A stretch of 64,000 nucleotides of DNA from Exiguobacterium oxidotolerans JCM 12280 (GTDB taxonomy: Bacteria; Bacillota; Bacilli; Exiguobacteriales; Exiguobacteriaceae). Positions 45,015 to 54,353 of this stretch are shown here, one piece after another. The notes below the pieces were generated by a model that made no database searches, was not told the origin of the DNA, and was given only the letters and a program-made list of their open reading frames with translations. Numbering within the stretch: position 1 is the stretch's first letter; each line of letters starts with the position of its first letter. Position numbers and translations under genes: made by a program. The stretch spans positions 1,715,001 through 1,779,000 of the forward strand of contig NZ_JNIS01000001.1 of NCBI RefSeq assembly GCF_000702625.1, read 5' to 3'.

Positions 45015-46745
45015 ATGAATCCACTTAAAGGAATCATCTCGATTCCACGTACGATCATGCTGCAATTGGTACTGGCGGCTGTCCTGATGGGGATTGCGGT
45101 CATCGGTCAATCGTACTTGATCGTCATCATCGTCGACCGCATTTTTCTCCAAGGGGACGCCTTTGCGGCCATCGTTCCGCTACTTGGTGTCTTACTGCTC
45201 ATGCTGATGTTGCGGGTCGCTGTCACCTACTGGAACGGGCGGCTCGGGACGGTTCTCGCGGCGCGTGTCAAACAAGACATTCGCCAGGCGCTCGTCGCGA
45301 AGTATACGACGAGTTCCGTCGAAGTGATGTCGCAAGGACAGTCGGGACAAAAGGTCAGTGTGTTGCTTGACGCGGTCGATGAGATGGACAGCTATTACAG
45401 CCAATACTTGCCGAAAGTCATCCAGACATCGATCGTTCCCTTGATGGTGCTGATCGCAGCATTCAGTTATGACTGGATTACGGGTCTCGTCATGATGATC
45501 ACGGCACCGTTCATTCCCTTGTTCTACATCGTCATCGGGATTATGACGCAAAAACGTGCCGATACACAGCTCGAGAAGATGACGGCGTTCTCGGGGACCT
45601 TTCTCGATACGCTGCAAGGCATCACGACGTTGAAGTTGTTTGGTCGCGCGAAAGCACAGCAGGACGTCATCGAACGGAGCAGTCTCGACTTCCGCGATGC
45701 GACCTTGACCGTGCTGAAGCTCGCCTTCTTGTCGTCGTTGATGCTTGAGTTCATCTCGATGCTCAGCATGGGGATGATTGCGCTTGAAGTCAGCTTGCGG
45801 TTGATTCTCTTCCAAAGCATCACCTTTGTTCCGGCCTTCTTGATGCTCGTGCTTGCACCGGAGTATTATTTGGCGCTAAAAGAGATGGGGGCAGCATTCC
45901 ATACCGGACGGGGAAGTGTTGCGGCGGCGAAACAGATTGCGTCTGAACTGACACAAGATGACCGGGGTGTAACGTTCGGGTCGGTTGATTTACCGACCGC
46001 GACCCCACCGCGGATTGAATTCAAAGACGTGGACTTTACGTATCAGGATGAGCGGTTTGCACTGACCGACGTCACGCTCCGGATTGAACCGTATCAAAAG
46101 ATCGCCTTGATTGGACGAAGTGGTGCCGGGAAATCGACCGTCCTGCAGTTACTCGCGGGACTGGCGGATCCAAAAAACGGCGAAGTGCTCCTGAATGGTC
46201 AGCCACGCGCACAAATCACGGAAACGAGCTGGTTCGGACAGCTCAGTTATATCTCGCAGCATCCTTACCTGTATGCGGGGACACTCGCCGACAACATCGC
46301 CATCGGTGAATTACGGGAGGCGACGCGGACAGACATCGAACGTGCCGCAGCTGCCGCAGGACTCAAAGAACTGATTGCGAGTTTACCGGACGGGCTCGAC
46401 ACGGGAATCGGTGAAGGAGGGCGCGGTTTATCAGGTGGCGAAAAACAACGGGTCGCACTCGCCCGTGCCTTCTTAAAACGACCGAACGTCATCTTGTTCG
46501 ACGAACCGACGACGGGACTCGACGTCAAGACGGAACACCTGTTACAGCAGGCAATCGGAGAACTCGGACGGACGGCGACCGTCATCACGGTCGCACATCG
46601 TCTGCATACGATTGAACAGTCAGACAACATCGTCATTTTAGAGGCCGGCCGGATTGTCGACCAAGGCACACATGAGGCGCTACTCGCGCGGGATTCAGAG
46701 TATGCACGGATGCGTGCCGTCCAACGAGGGGAGGAAACACGATGA
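45015..46745 (+). CDS. cydD: Thiol reductant ABC exporter subunit CydD
   Basis: About 576 residues. An N-terminal six-helix exporter domain contains the CydD signature PLFYIVIGIMTQKRADTQLEKMTAFSGTFLD and LQGITTLKLFGRAKAQQ. The C-terminal ATPase has Walker A GRSGAGKST, signature LSGGEKQRVALARAF and Walker B VILFDEPTTGLD. With CydC it exports cysteine/glutathione to the outer face, needed for cytochrome bd assembly. The frame opens at 44964, but ATG 45015 follows GAAAGGG. cydAB are not in this window. Stop overlaps the cydC start. Confidence 0.92.
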   Translation: MNPLKGIISIPRTIMLQLVLAAVLMGIAVIGQSYLIVIIVDRIFLQGDAFAAIVPLLGVLLLMLMLRVAVTYWNGRLGTVLAARVKQDIRQALVAKYTTSSVEVMSQGQSGQKVSVLLDAVDEMDSYYSQYLPKVIQTSIVPLMVLIAAFSYDWITGLVMMITAPFIPLFYIVIGIMTQKRADTQLEKMTAFSGTFLDTLQGITTLKLFGRAKAQQDVIERSSLDFRDATLTVLKLAFLSSLMLEFISMLSMGMIALEVSLRLILFQSITFVPAFLMLVLAPEYYLALKEMGAAFHTGRGSVAAAKQIASELTQDDRGVTFGSVDLPTATPPRIEFKDVDFTYQDERFALTDVTLRIEPYQKIALIGRSGAGKSTVLQLLAGLADPKNGEVLLNGQPRAQITETSWFGQLSYISQHPYLYAGTLADNIAIGELREATRTDIERAAAAAGLKELIASLPDGLDTGIGEGGRGLSGGEKQRVALARAFLKRPNVILFDEPTTGLDVKTEHLLQQAIGELGRTATVITVAHRLHTIEQSDNIVILEAGRIVDQGTHEALLARDSEYARMRAVQRGEETR

Positions 46746-48457
46746 AGGAATTGATGGGTATTTTTCGATTGATGCTGCACCAGAAACGGGATATCGTCCT
46801 CTCAATCGTTTTTGGTGTTCTTGCCGGAGTCACGGCGGTGGGGCTGTTTGCGGCAAGCGGCTTCCTGATTTCGAAGGCGGCACTGTTGCCACCGATTCAA
46901 ACACTCGCTGTACTGATTGCCTTACAAAAGATATCAAGCCTGACGCGTGCCGTCAGTCGTTATGCGGAGCGTTATTATTCGCACCGGGCGACATTTACGA
47001 TTTTGAGTGATTTACGGACGACGTTCTACAAACGACTTGAACCGCTTGCGCCAGGTATCTTCGCGAAGTATCGGAGCGGGGATTTACTCGCGCGAATCGT
47101 CGGCGATGTCGAGAGTCTGCAAAACACGTTTTTACGTGTCGTCTATCCGCCGATCATTCTCGTCCTCGTCTTTCTCTGTACGATCTTCTTTGTCAGCTTC
47201 TTTTCACTCAGCGTCGCGCTCGTCCTTGTGTTCGGACTGCTCTTGACGGGATTCATCATCCCGGGCTGGTTCGCTTACCGCGAACAACGTTTCGCACGGA
47301 CTGTCCGCGCACGGCGTGGGGAACTCTCGACGGAAGTGACAGAGTTGTTCCAAGGCTACCGCGACTTAAAAATCTATCAGCAACTCGGAAACAAAGAAAC
47401 GGAACTGAACGAAGTCGCAGCCCGCTATGTCGCAGAAGAACGGCGCAACGGACTACATGCCGTCTCGAACCTTGCGCTCAATACACTGGCGACGTTAGTC
47501 ATCTCGTGGCTCGTTCTCGGACTTGGTGCCTACCTCGTCGCGGACGGTCAACTCGATGGTGTGTTCCTTGCATTGCTCGTCATGACCTCGTTGACGGTGT
47601 TCGAAAATGCGGCACCGATGGCGATTTTACCCGGCTTCTTCGAAGATAGCCGCCATGCTGCACGGCGGCTCGATGATGTCGTGACGGACGAAGTCATTCC
47701 GACATATCCTTCATTTCAACTGGATGCTGCCCCGACGCTTACGGCGACGGATGTCACATTTGCGTTTCCGGGTGAAGTCCGGCCCGTCCTCCGTAACGTC
47801 AGCGTGACGTTTCCCCGTGGCTCGAAGACGGCGATCGTCGGCGCGAGCGGATCCGGTAAATCGACCTTGCTCCAACTGTTGCTCCGAATGTATCCAGTGG
47901 ACGGAATCATGATTGATGGTGTCCGCGGAGCGGAAATCGATCCGGAAGCCTTGTGGCGACAAACGAATGTCGTCCTGCAACAGAATCATTTCTTTTACGG
48001 AACGATTCGTGAAAACTTGCAGCTCGCACATGAGGAAGCGACGGATGAAACGATGGAATTGGCATTGCGGCAGGTTGATTTGACGTTTCGCCTGGAGGAC
48101 AAAGTGCTCGAGAAAGGGGAAAATCTATCGGGGGGCGAAAAACAACGCCTCGCGCTTGCCCGGATTTTCTTACGCGAAGCACCGCTGTACTTGCTGGATG
48201 AACCGACGTCATCCGTCGATGCCTTGACGGAACAGATGATTTTACGTCAACTGTTCGCACGTGCGACAGACGCAACTGTGTTACTCGTCAGCCATCGTCT
48301 CGCAGGCCTTGAACAGATGGATCAGATTGTCGTCATGGAACAGGGACAAGTCATCGAAGTCGGGACGTATGATGAGTTGATGAACCGACAAGGTGCCTTC
48401 TATGCATTAAAACAAGTCGAACAATCCGTCTTTACACCGGATCAACTCGCTCGTTAA
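46742..48457 (+). CDS. cydC: Thiol reductant ABC exporter subunit CydC
   Basis: 571 residues, partner of CydD. Six membrane helices; GLFAASGFLISKAAL and LTRAVSRYAERYYSHRATFTIL are CydC signatures, and YRSGDLLARIVGDVESLQN is the coupling region. ATPase motifs: Walker A VGASGSGKST, signature LSGGEKQRLALARIF, Walker B LYLLDEPTSSVD, and the switch His in LVSHRL. The ATGA overlap with cydD ensures coupled translation of the heterodimer. A terminator follows two bases after the stop. Confidence 0.92.
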   Translation: MKELMGIFRLMLHQKRDIVLSIVFGVLAGVTAVGLFAASGFLISKAALLPPIQTLAVLIALQKISSLTRAVSRYAERYYSHRATFTILSDLRTTFYKRLEPLAPGIFAKYRSGDLLARIVGDVESLQNTFLRVVYPPIILVLVFLCTIFFVSFFSLSVALVLVFGLLLTGFIIPGWFAYREQRFARTVRARRGELSTEVTELFQGYRDLKIYQQLGNKETELNEVAARYVAEERRNGLHAVSNLALNTLATLVISWLVLGLGAYLVADGQLDGVFLALLVMTSLTVFENAAPMAILPGFFEDSRHAARRLDDVVTDEVIPTYPSFQLDAAPTLTATDVTFAFPGEVRPVLRNVSVTFPRGSKTAIVGASGSGKSTLLQLLLRMYPVDGIMIDGVRGAEIDPEALWRQTNVVLQQNHFFYGTIRENLQLAHEEATDETMELALRQVDLTFRLEDKVLEKGENLSGGEKQRLALARIFLREAPLYLLDEPTSSVDALTEQMILRQLFARATDATVLLVSHRLAGLEQMDQIVVMEQGQVIEVGTYDELMNRQGAFYALKQVEQSVFTPDQLAR

Positions 48458-48459
48458 AC

Positions 48460-48508
48460 AAATAGGATCCGCTTGTGCCACGAACGGCGCCAGCGGATCC
48501 TATTTTTC
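48460..48508. terminator. Bidirectional terminator after cydC
   Basis: AAATAGGATCCGCT and AGCGGATCCTATTT form a perfect 14-bp stem with T/A tracts on both sides, between convergent genes. Confidence 0.88.
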
Positions 48509-48515
48509 GTCTAGT

Positions 48516-49019
48516 TTACCGAGGTACGTTGAGCCACCAGTGATGGAGGAGCAGGAACGAGCTACTGACGAGGAGGGTGGCACAAGTGAAGATGAAAAAC
48601 GTCATACTGTTAAAAGTCTGATCATTCATATGGATATCGAAGGCGGATGTGATCGAACGAATGTATTCTAAATCACGTGTCATTCCTTCGCGATGCATCA
48701 AATAATCAATCAAGTCAGCCCGGTACGTTCGGTAGTGATGGATTTGATAAATTGAAGCGAACAGCACCGAACTTCCGCTAAGCAGCAGTAAAATCGCTAG
48801 TCCGAATGGTCGGACTTGAAGACGGTGCAGGAAACGGATGACGGCACGGACATGGATGACAAACAAAGGGATTAAGACGAAGATTAATAAAATAGCCGGA
48901 TTGCCGTTACCGGAACTGACTTCAGGTGAGACGGACATCCCATGACCGAAACCAAACAGACCGGCTTCGGCGAGCAGGAGACCGACAGCGATCAATCCAT
49001 CATTTCGTTTTGAATCCAT
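48516..49019 (-). CDS. Membrane protein of unknown function, four helices
   Basis: 167 residues, not recognised. Four membrane segments are visible near 10-27, 43-62, 71-95 (PFGLAILLLLSGSSVLFASIYQ) and 141-162 (FFIFTCATLLVSSSFLLLHHWW). A polar, His/Arg-rich loop (HHYRTYRADLIDYLMHREGMTRDLEYIRSI) lies between helices 3 and 4. ATG 49019 follows GGAGGTG; the frame start at 49064 lacks a ribosome site. Convergent with cydC and sharing its terminator. Confidence 0.75.
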   Translation of the reverse strand: MDSKRNDGLIAVGLLLAEAGLFGFGHGMSVSPEVSSGNGNPAILLIFVLIPLFVIHVRAVIRFLHRLQVRPFGLAILLLLSGSSVLFASIYQIHHYRTYRADLIDYLMHREGMTRDLEYIRSITSAFDIHMNDQTFNSMTFFIFTCATLLVSSSFLLLHHWWLNVPR

Positions 49020-49169
49020 TTTGCACCTCCGGAGAATATGTAATGGATTCAGTGTACAAAACAATCGCCGGCGCCAGGTGACCGTTTTCCTACAGAATGG
49101 AAATGGAATTTTAATGGACCTTATGATGTATCGATGGTAAAGTAAGGAAAATTAAAAAGGGGGAGTTCA

Positions 49170-49817
49170 ATGGATATCCGTCACGAAACAATCGCAGTCG
49201 GGGAGCAGCTGGTTTCATATACGCATTATTATTCCGAGTCATCACAGGTCTGTTTTTTGTTGTCAGGCGCAAGTTATGTCTACAACCATCCATACTTTTA
49301 CTACAGTCGTATGATGTTGCTGAATCATGATGTCAATATCATTGAGATTCACTATATGTCGGACGACATCTATGTGTTGCCGGACGAGGAAGCGGACGAC
49401 GAAATCCTTCGCCGGATCGATGCCGTCATCGCGAAAGTCTTACAAGAAAAAACCTATCTGACGCACCAGTTCATCGCGAAATCCCTTGGAACGGGTCCGC
49501 TCGTTAAGTTGATGCAACGACCGGTTTTTTCGGAAGCGACGGTCATCTTGTTGACGCCGCTTTTGACCGTACCCTTCATCGCGGAAGGAATTGCGGCAAG
49601 CCGGCAACGGGGATTACTCGTCATCGGCGATACGGACCGTTTTCATGAAACGTCGGCACTCGAGCGGTGCCGGACAAGTAACTTAACGGTTGAGCTGATT
49701 CCTGGAGCGAATCATTCGTTAGATATCGGTTTTCAAGTCGATCAGTCGCTTGCGACGGTTGCGCATGTGACGAAACGAATTGAAGAAACACTCTTTCCCG
49801 TGACGGTAATTCGTTGA
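49170..49817 (+). CDS. Alpha/beta hydrolase-fold protein
   Basis: 215 residues. The oxyanion region is VCFLLSGASYVYNHPYFYYSRMML, the nucleophile elbow is probably Ser in FIAKSLGTGP (the G/AKSxG type), the acid is in LVIGDTDRFH and the His is in IPGANHSLDIG. All three catalytic positions are therefore plausible. The family includes small esterase-like proteins of unknown substrate in Bacillales. GGGGGAG precedes the ATG. Monocistronic; followed by a repeat element. Confidence 0.78.
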   Translation: MDIRHETIAVGEQLVSYTHYYSESSQVCFLLSGASYVYNHPYFYYSRMMLLNHDVNIIEIHYMSDDIYVLPDEEADDEILRRIDAVIAKVLQEKTYLTHQFIAKSLGTGPLVKLMQRPVFSEATVILLTPLLTVPFIAEGIAASRQRGLLVIGDTDRFHETSALERCRTSNLTVELIPGANHSLDIGFQVDQSLATVAHVTKRIEETLFPVTVIR

Positions 49818-49855
49818 ACGGTGTTGTCTATCGTTTCTAGGCGAAGTGAGTGACT

Positions 49856-50011
49856 GACAAACGCGTCTTCCTTCTCGTGCTTTCCTCGGGCGAGGCGCAA
49901 GCCGTTGCTACTTGATTCTAACGAACCAATTAGCAGGGTCTTGCCTGCCTCTGACAGCGCAAAAATCGTGCGCTTTTCCCCGTAGGAGTCACGAAAAGTG
50001 AAACGTTTGTC
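49856..50011 (+). repeat. Intergenic palindromic repeat related to the 196-bp tandem units
   Basis: Outer arms GACAAACG (49856-49863) and CGTTTGTC (50004-50011). Internally it carries CTCGGGCGAGGCGCAAGCCG, GGGTCTTGCCTG and CTTTTCCCCGTAGGAGTC. The tandem units at 9567-10096 have GCGGAACGCAAGCCG, GGGTCTCGCCTG and CTTTTCCTGTAGAAGTC in the same order. So both are members of one dispersed family. Non-coding. Confidence 0.75.
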
Positions 50012-50031
50012 TGAAGGTTACTTCACTACAG

Positions 50032-50073
50032 TCAAAAAAGAACGTCCTCGAAAAACGAGAACGTTCTTTTTTT
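50032..50073. terminator. Terminator of the kyn operon
   Basis: AAAAAAGAACGTCCTCG and CGAGAACGTTCTTTTTT pair around AAAAA with one offset. It is placed 3 bases after the kynB stop, read from the minus strand. Confidence 0.85.
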
Positions 50074-50075
50074 GT

Positions 50076-50699
50076 TCAATATGGACGTAATAACGCACGG
50101 ACCGGGCTGCCGTCACCATCGACGAGCGGGAGCGGGACGGCGTTCAGGTGATAGTCCCCAGGTGCGATTTTATCGAGGACAAGTCCTTCTAAAATATGCA
50201 CACCATGGGTAGCAAGTGCGTGATGAGCAGCCATCTCCTTACTATCGATCGCATCGACGGACGGAAGATCGAGACCAATCAGTTCGATGCCGAGAGTACC
50301 GAGTCGCTCCGCGAGACTAGGTGTCAAAACGGGAATCGACTCAGGGAAAACTGATTTATCGACCCAGCCGTCCGTCTTGATGATGAGGCGGCGGACATCG
50401 GTCAAATCGAATCCGTCGAGGTCACTTGCGACGAGTTCCGTCCGACCGGGTAAGTAGATGACCCGTGCATGACCAATATATAGATCGGGGTCGAGCTCGA
50501 TGACTTTCTTGCCGGCATCGTCAAAGTGGAACGGCGCATCGATATGTGTACCAGTGTGTAAACTCATCGTGACTTTACCGACGTTGACGGACCCTGTGTC
50601 GGCTTTACTCCAACTGATCGTATAGTCGAACTTCGTATCTCCCGGCCATGTCGTCACGGACGAGGACAGTGGTTGTGAAACATCAATCCAGCGGTTCAT
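50076..50699 (-). CDS. kynB: Kynurenine formamidase (arylformamidase)
   Basis: Hydrolyses N-formylkynurenine to kynurenine and formate, the second step of tryptophan breakdown. 207 residues of the metal-dependent cyclase-like type: MNRWIDVSQPLSSSVTTWPGD and the metal-binding SLHTGTHIDAPFHF with His48, His52 and Asp54. LDLPSVDAIDSKEMAAHHALA is also conserved. The frame extends to 50768 into kynA, but ATG 50699 follows GAGGGGG. Last gene of the kyn operon, 13 bases after kynA. Confidence 0.93.
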   Translation of the reverse strand: MNRWIDVSQPLSSSVTTWPGDTKFDYTISWSKADTGSVNVGKVTMSLHTGTHIDAPFHFDDAGKKVIELDPDLYIGHARVIYLPGRTELVASDLDGFDLTDVRRLIIKTDGWVDKSVFPESIPVLTPSLAERLGTLGIELIGLDLPSVDAIDSKEMAAHHALATHGVHILEGLVLDKIAPGDYHLNAVPLPLVDGDGSPVRALLRPY

Positions 50700-50712
50700 C
50701 AGGAATTCCCCC

Positions 50713-51552
50713 TCATAATTTTGTGCGGACGGACCAGAGTTCCGGGAAGAAGCGGTGGTCAAGGACACGACGTAGGTAACTGACGCCGGACGAGCCGCCC
50801 GTACCCGGTTTTTGTCCGATGATCCGTTCGACCGTACTCATGTGATTGAAACGCCACATTTGTTGTTGGCTGCCGATATCGAGTAACTTCTCACCGAGTT
50901 CGTACAGGTCCCAGTATTGTTCGACATCACGGTAAACTTCACCCCAGGCGGCTTCGACACTGGCGTCAGCTTCCCAGTCTTGTGTGACATCGCGCTCAAG
51001 GATGGCGGAATCAATCGCGAGACCGCGTCGTGCCATCGCACGGACGGTCTCATCGTAGATGCTGGGTGTTTTTAAATCAGTGTTCAGCTGGGCGAATAAT
51101 TCTGTTTCATGTTCATAAACACGCAGCATTTGCGCGTTTTTAAAACCGAGTGCAAATTCAATTTGCCGGTTTTGATAGGACTGGAAACCGGACGAGTGCC
51201 CGAGGGAGTCCCGGAATTCGAGGTACTCTGCCGGTGTCAACGTCGAGAGGACGGACCAGGACTGAATCAATTGTTGCTGAATCTTTGAGACACGGGCGAG
51301 CATCTTGAATGAACGTTCAAGCTGATCGTCCGCAATCGCCTTCGTCGCAGCCGTCATCTCATGCAAAATCAACTTCATCCAAAGCTCACTTGTCTGGTGG
51401 ATGATGATGAACAGCATTTCATCATGATGATCCGATAAGCGGTGTTGGCTGCTGAGTAGTGGATCAAGCTGTAAATAATCCCCGTATGACATGTCTTTCT
51501 TGAAATCCGTTTGAATCGTCGACTCGATTCCGTTTTGACCGGTCTGTTCCAT
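50713..51552 (-). CDS. kynA: Tryptophan 2,3-dioxygenase
   Basis: Heme enzyme opening the indole ring of L-tryptophan to N-formylkynurenine. 279 residues with [44 protein letters not shown] (substrate and heme-pocket residues), [24 protein letters not shown] and the C-terminal [30 protein letters not shown], which contains the proximal heme His (FNHM). Length and motifs are standard. It follows the permease by about 20 bases and has AAAGGGG upstream. Confidence 0.95.
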   Translation of the reverse strand: MEQTGQNGIESTIQTDFKKDMSYGDYLQLDPLLSSQHRLSDHHDEMLFIIIHQTSELWMKLILHEMTAATKAIADDQLERSFKMLARVSKIQQQLIQSWSVLSTLTPAEYLEFRDSLGHSSGFQSYQNRQIEFALGFKNAQMLRVYEHETELFAQLNTDLKTPSIYDETVRAMARRGLAIDSAILERDVTQDWEADASVEAAWGEVYRDVEQYWDLYELGEKLLDIGSQQQMWRFNHMSTVERIIGQKPGTGGSSGVSYLRRVLDHRFFPELWSVRTKL

Positions 51553-51572
51553 TCCAATCGATCCCCTTTACG

Positions 51573-52955
51573 TTAAAGTGATTGTGAACGTTTCTGTTGA
51601 TCTGCTTGCGGTGGATGATTTCGTTTCCAAAACGCGTAGGCAATCGTCAGGAAAATCAACCATGGGATTCCGAACTTCAAGACAATCTGGAAGTCCGTGA
51701 ACCATGTCGTGATGACGAGCGCGACTAACAAGATCGCTCCTAGCGCCGTCAAATACGGATACCCCATCATCCGGACAGGTAGTTTTCGCCCACCGTCCCG
51801 TTCCCAGGCTTTGCGGAAGTAGAGATGGGAAATGAAGATCATGAACCATGTGAAAATCGCACCGAACATCGAAATCCCCATCATGAACGGGTACGAGACG
51901 CTCGACTGACTGCTGATGACGGCAGCAAGGAAGATGCCGAGTGTTGAGACACCGAGTGCGAACAAGGGAACACCTTTTGCGTTCAGACGACTAAAGATTC
52001 TCGGTGCATAGGTTGCTTTTGAGAGTGAGTACATCATCCGCGTCGAAGCGTACAGTTGACTGTTCATCGCTGACAAGGCTGCTGTCAGGATGATGAAGTT
52101 CATGATGCCGCCTGCATAGGGAATCGACAGGAGCTGCATCACTTTGACGAACGGACTTTGATCAATCCCACCGGCCTGTTGCCACGGGACGATCATCAAC
52201 ATGACGGCAATGGTCAGGACATAAAACGTCGACAGGCGGAAAACCGTCGCTTTTAATGCTTTCGGCACGGCAACGTCAGGGTCCTTTGCTTCACCCGCTG
52301 TGACCGCAATTAATTCTGTCCCGATAAAACTAAAGAGCGAGATGAAGACGGCGACCCACAGACCGGAAATTCCGAACGGCAGGAAGCCGCCCGCATTCGT
52401 GAAGTTTTGCGGACCGATTTCTGGTGACGGACTACCGAAAATCAAGTACGCACCAAGGACGATGAACATGAGAATGGCACTGATCTTGATGACGGAGAAC
52501 CAGTATTCAAACGTTGCAAACGTGTGGACCGTCGTAGCATTGATATAAATGAGTGCCGCGGCAAACAACAAAATCCAGAGGTAACCGGGAACATCCGGGA
52601 ACCAGTACTTCATATAAATCGCAATCGCACTGACCTCGACCCCGATGGCAAGAACGTTCGCGACCCAGTACGAGTAGCGGACGAGGAAGCCGGCATAGGG
52701 ACTGATATAGCGTTCGGCAATCGTTCCGAACGCACCGGAAGTCGGGTGGGCGACCGTCATTTCGGCGAGGCAGCCCATCAGTAATAAGACGATGAAGGCG
52801 CCGATCGCATAACTGATCAGCACGCTTGGTCCGGCGAGACTGATTGCGAGACCACTGCCGAGAAATAGTCCCGTCCCGATGGCAGATCCCATCGCAATCA
52901 TCGTCAGTTGACGCGTTTTTAAGTCACGTCGTAGTTCAGTAGGGTGTTCTTTCAT
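51573..52955 (-). CDS. APC-family amino acid permease, probable aromatic amino acid importer
   Basis: 460 residues and 12 membrane helices. The N-terminal LKTRQLTMIAMGSAIGTGLFLGSGLAISLAGP is the amino-acid-binding motif of the AAT subgroup, followed by EMTVAHPTSGAFGTIAERYISPYAGF and FSFIGTELIAVTAGEAKDP. Because it lies between kynU and kynA, tryptophan or kynurenine is the likely substrate; this is inference from context. ATG 52955 follows AAGGAGG, ten bases after the kynU stop. Confidence 0.88.
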   Translation of the reverse strand: MKEHPTELRRDLKTRQLTMIAMGSAIGTGLFLGSGLAISLAGPSVLISYAIGAFIVLLLMGCLAEMTVAHPTSGAFGTIAERYISPYAGFLVRYSYWVANVLAIGVEVSAIAIYMKYWFPDVPGYLWILLFAAALIYINATTVHTFATFEYWFSVIKISAILMFIVLGAYLIFGSPSPEIGPQNFTNAGGFLPFGISGLWVAVFISLFSFIGTELIAVTAGEAKDPDVAVPKALKATVFRLSTFYVLTIAVMLMIVPWQQAGGIDQSPFVKVMQLLSIPYAGGIMNFIILTAALSAMNSQLYASTRMMYSLSKATYAPRIFSRLNAKGVPLFALGVSTLGIFLAAVISSQSSVSYPFMMGISMFGAIFTWFMIFISHLYFRKAWERDGGRKLPVRMMGYPYLTALGAILLVALVITTWFTDFQIVLKFGIPWLIFLTIAYAFWKRNHPPQADQQKRSQSL

Positions 52956-52965
52956 GATGACCTCC

Positions 52966-54243
52966 TTACGCGACGACTTCGCGTTCATTTGCGAATTGCG
53001 CGTATTCCTTCTCTTCCATAATGGTCTTCAGCGTCGCAACGACGTCGTAGACATCGCTAAACGTATTGTACAATGCGACCGGTGCGAGGCGAACGATGTT
53101 CGGTGCACGGAAGTCCGGAATGATGTGATGGGCTTTTAACGCTTTACAGATTCGCGCCGCTTCCGGATGTTCGAGGCTCAAGTGGGCACCACGTTGCTTG
53201 TGATCGCGAGGACTTCCGATGAAGAAGCCGTACGGTGCAAGTTCTTCATCGACAAGACGCATCATATAGTCCGTCAAGGCGAGCGATTTTTCCCGGACGG
53301 CGTCGATTCCGACTTCTGCGAACAGTTCGAGGGCACCGATTTGCGGTGCGAGACTCAAGACATGTGGTGTTCCGATTTGGAAGGCACCCGCATCTTCTGC
53401 CGGCGTCAACGTATGGTCCATGTCGAATTGTTTGTCTTTGCGTGAACCGAACCAGCCGGTTAAACCGGGGAGTGTCCCGAAGTGCCGCTCATGGACGAAC
53501 AAACCACCGACGGTTCCCGGTCCACCATTTAAATGTTTATAGTTGCACCAGTAGGCAAAATCGACGCCCCAGTCGTGAAACGCATGGGGGACGGCGCCGA
53601 CCGAGTGACAGCCATCAAAGCCGATCAGGATGCCCCGGTCATGGGCGGCTTTTGTCAAACGTTCCATGTCGAGGACTTGTCCGCTCCGGTATAAAACGGT
53701 CGGAAGGACGATCAAGGCGATGTCATCCGTCATTGCGGCAATCAAATCCTCTTCGTCAAGGAAACGTCCGTCGCGACTCTCGACTTGAACAAGGTGCTCA
53801 GCTGGGTCGAGTCCACGTAAACGAAGTTGGCTTTGCAGGGCATAAATGTCTGATGGGAACGTCAGACTGTCGGCTAAAATTTTCGTCCGCTGTCCGCTCG
53901 GCGCAAAGAACGTCGAGACGAGTTGATGCAGGTTGACGGTCGTCGACCCTGTCACCATAACTTCGTTTGCGCGCCCGCCGACAAGGGGGGCGTTTAAGGC
54001 CGCGAGTTTTTCCGACAATTCGAACCACGGATGACGCCCCTGCATCCAACCGTCAATCCCGAGTTCGCGCCAATCAGCAAGCGACTCCAGTAATGTCTGT
54101 TCGGCACGTTTGGATAAGAGACCAAGCGAGTTGCCATCCATATAAATCGATCCTTCACGGAGATAAAATTCATTGCGGTATGGTGCAAGTTGGTCTTGCT
54201 GATCCATGCGGACTGCCTCATCACGGTTTGCTGTAAGTGTCAT
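52966..54243 (-). CDS. kynU: Kynureninase
   Basis: PLP enzyme cleaving kynurenine to anthranilate and alanine. 425 residues: substrate and PLP-binding segments [68 protein letters not shown] (with the PLP Lys in NYKH) and [13 protein letters not shown], then [19 protein letters not shown] precedes the ATG. It heads the operon kynU-permease-kynA-kynB, converting tryptophan to anthranilate. It diverges from a TetR gene, with an operator between. Confidence 0.95.
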   Translation of the reverse strand: MTLTANRDEAVRMDQQDQLAPYRNEFYLREGSIYMDGNSLGLLSKRAEQTLLESLADWRELGIDGWMQGRHPWFELSEKLAALNAPLVGGRANEVMVTGSTTVNLHQLVSTFFAPSGQRTKILADSLTFPSDIYALQSQLRLRGLDPAEHLVQVESRDGRFLDEEDLIAAMTDDIALIVLPTVLYRSGQVLDMERLTKAAHDRGILIGFDGCHSVGAVPHAFHDWGVDFAYWCNYKHLNGGPGTVGGLFVHERHFGTLPGLTGWFGSRKDKQFDMDHTLTPAEDAGAFQIGTPHVLSLAPQIGALELFAEVGIDAVREKSLALTDYMMRLVDEELAPYGFFIGSPRDHKQRGAHLSLEHPEAARICKALKAHHIIPDFRAPNIVRLAPVALYNTFSDVYDVVATLKTIMEEKEYAQFANEREVVA

Positions 54244-54300
54244 CTCGGTTCCTCCTCAGACTGAATCCTTAATCAATTTTGACAAAAGCGTAGCAAACAA

Positions 54301-54317
54301 ATTGACACTGTGTCAAT
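54301..54317. promoter_or_regulatory. Palindromic operator with -35 elements for both divergent promoters
   Basis: ATTGACAC-T-GTGTCAAT is a perfect 8-bp inverted repeat with one central base. It contains TTGACA on the plus strand (54302-54307) and TTGACA on the minus strand (54316-54311), so a bound dimer would block both the regulator and kyn promoters. The -10 elements are weak on both sides. Confidence 0.75.
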
Positions 54318-54353
54318 ATTATCGAATAACGAATCAAAAGGAGTGGTGTGAGG

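Noticed and set aside
45192..45815. 207-codon antisense frame in cydD
   Set aside because: The sense strand codes for a complete, motif-rich ABC exporter; the antisense peptide is low-complexity His/Arg/Gln and typical of a shadow.
53235..53936. 233-codon antisense frame in kynU
   Set aside because: Composition is extremely Arg/Ser/His-rich and it mirrors a well-conserved kynureninase.
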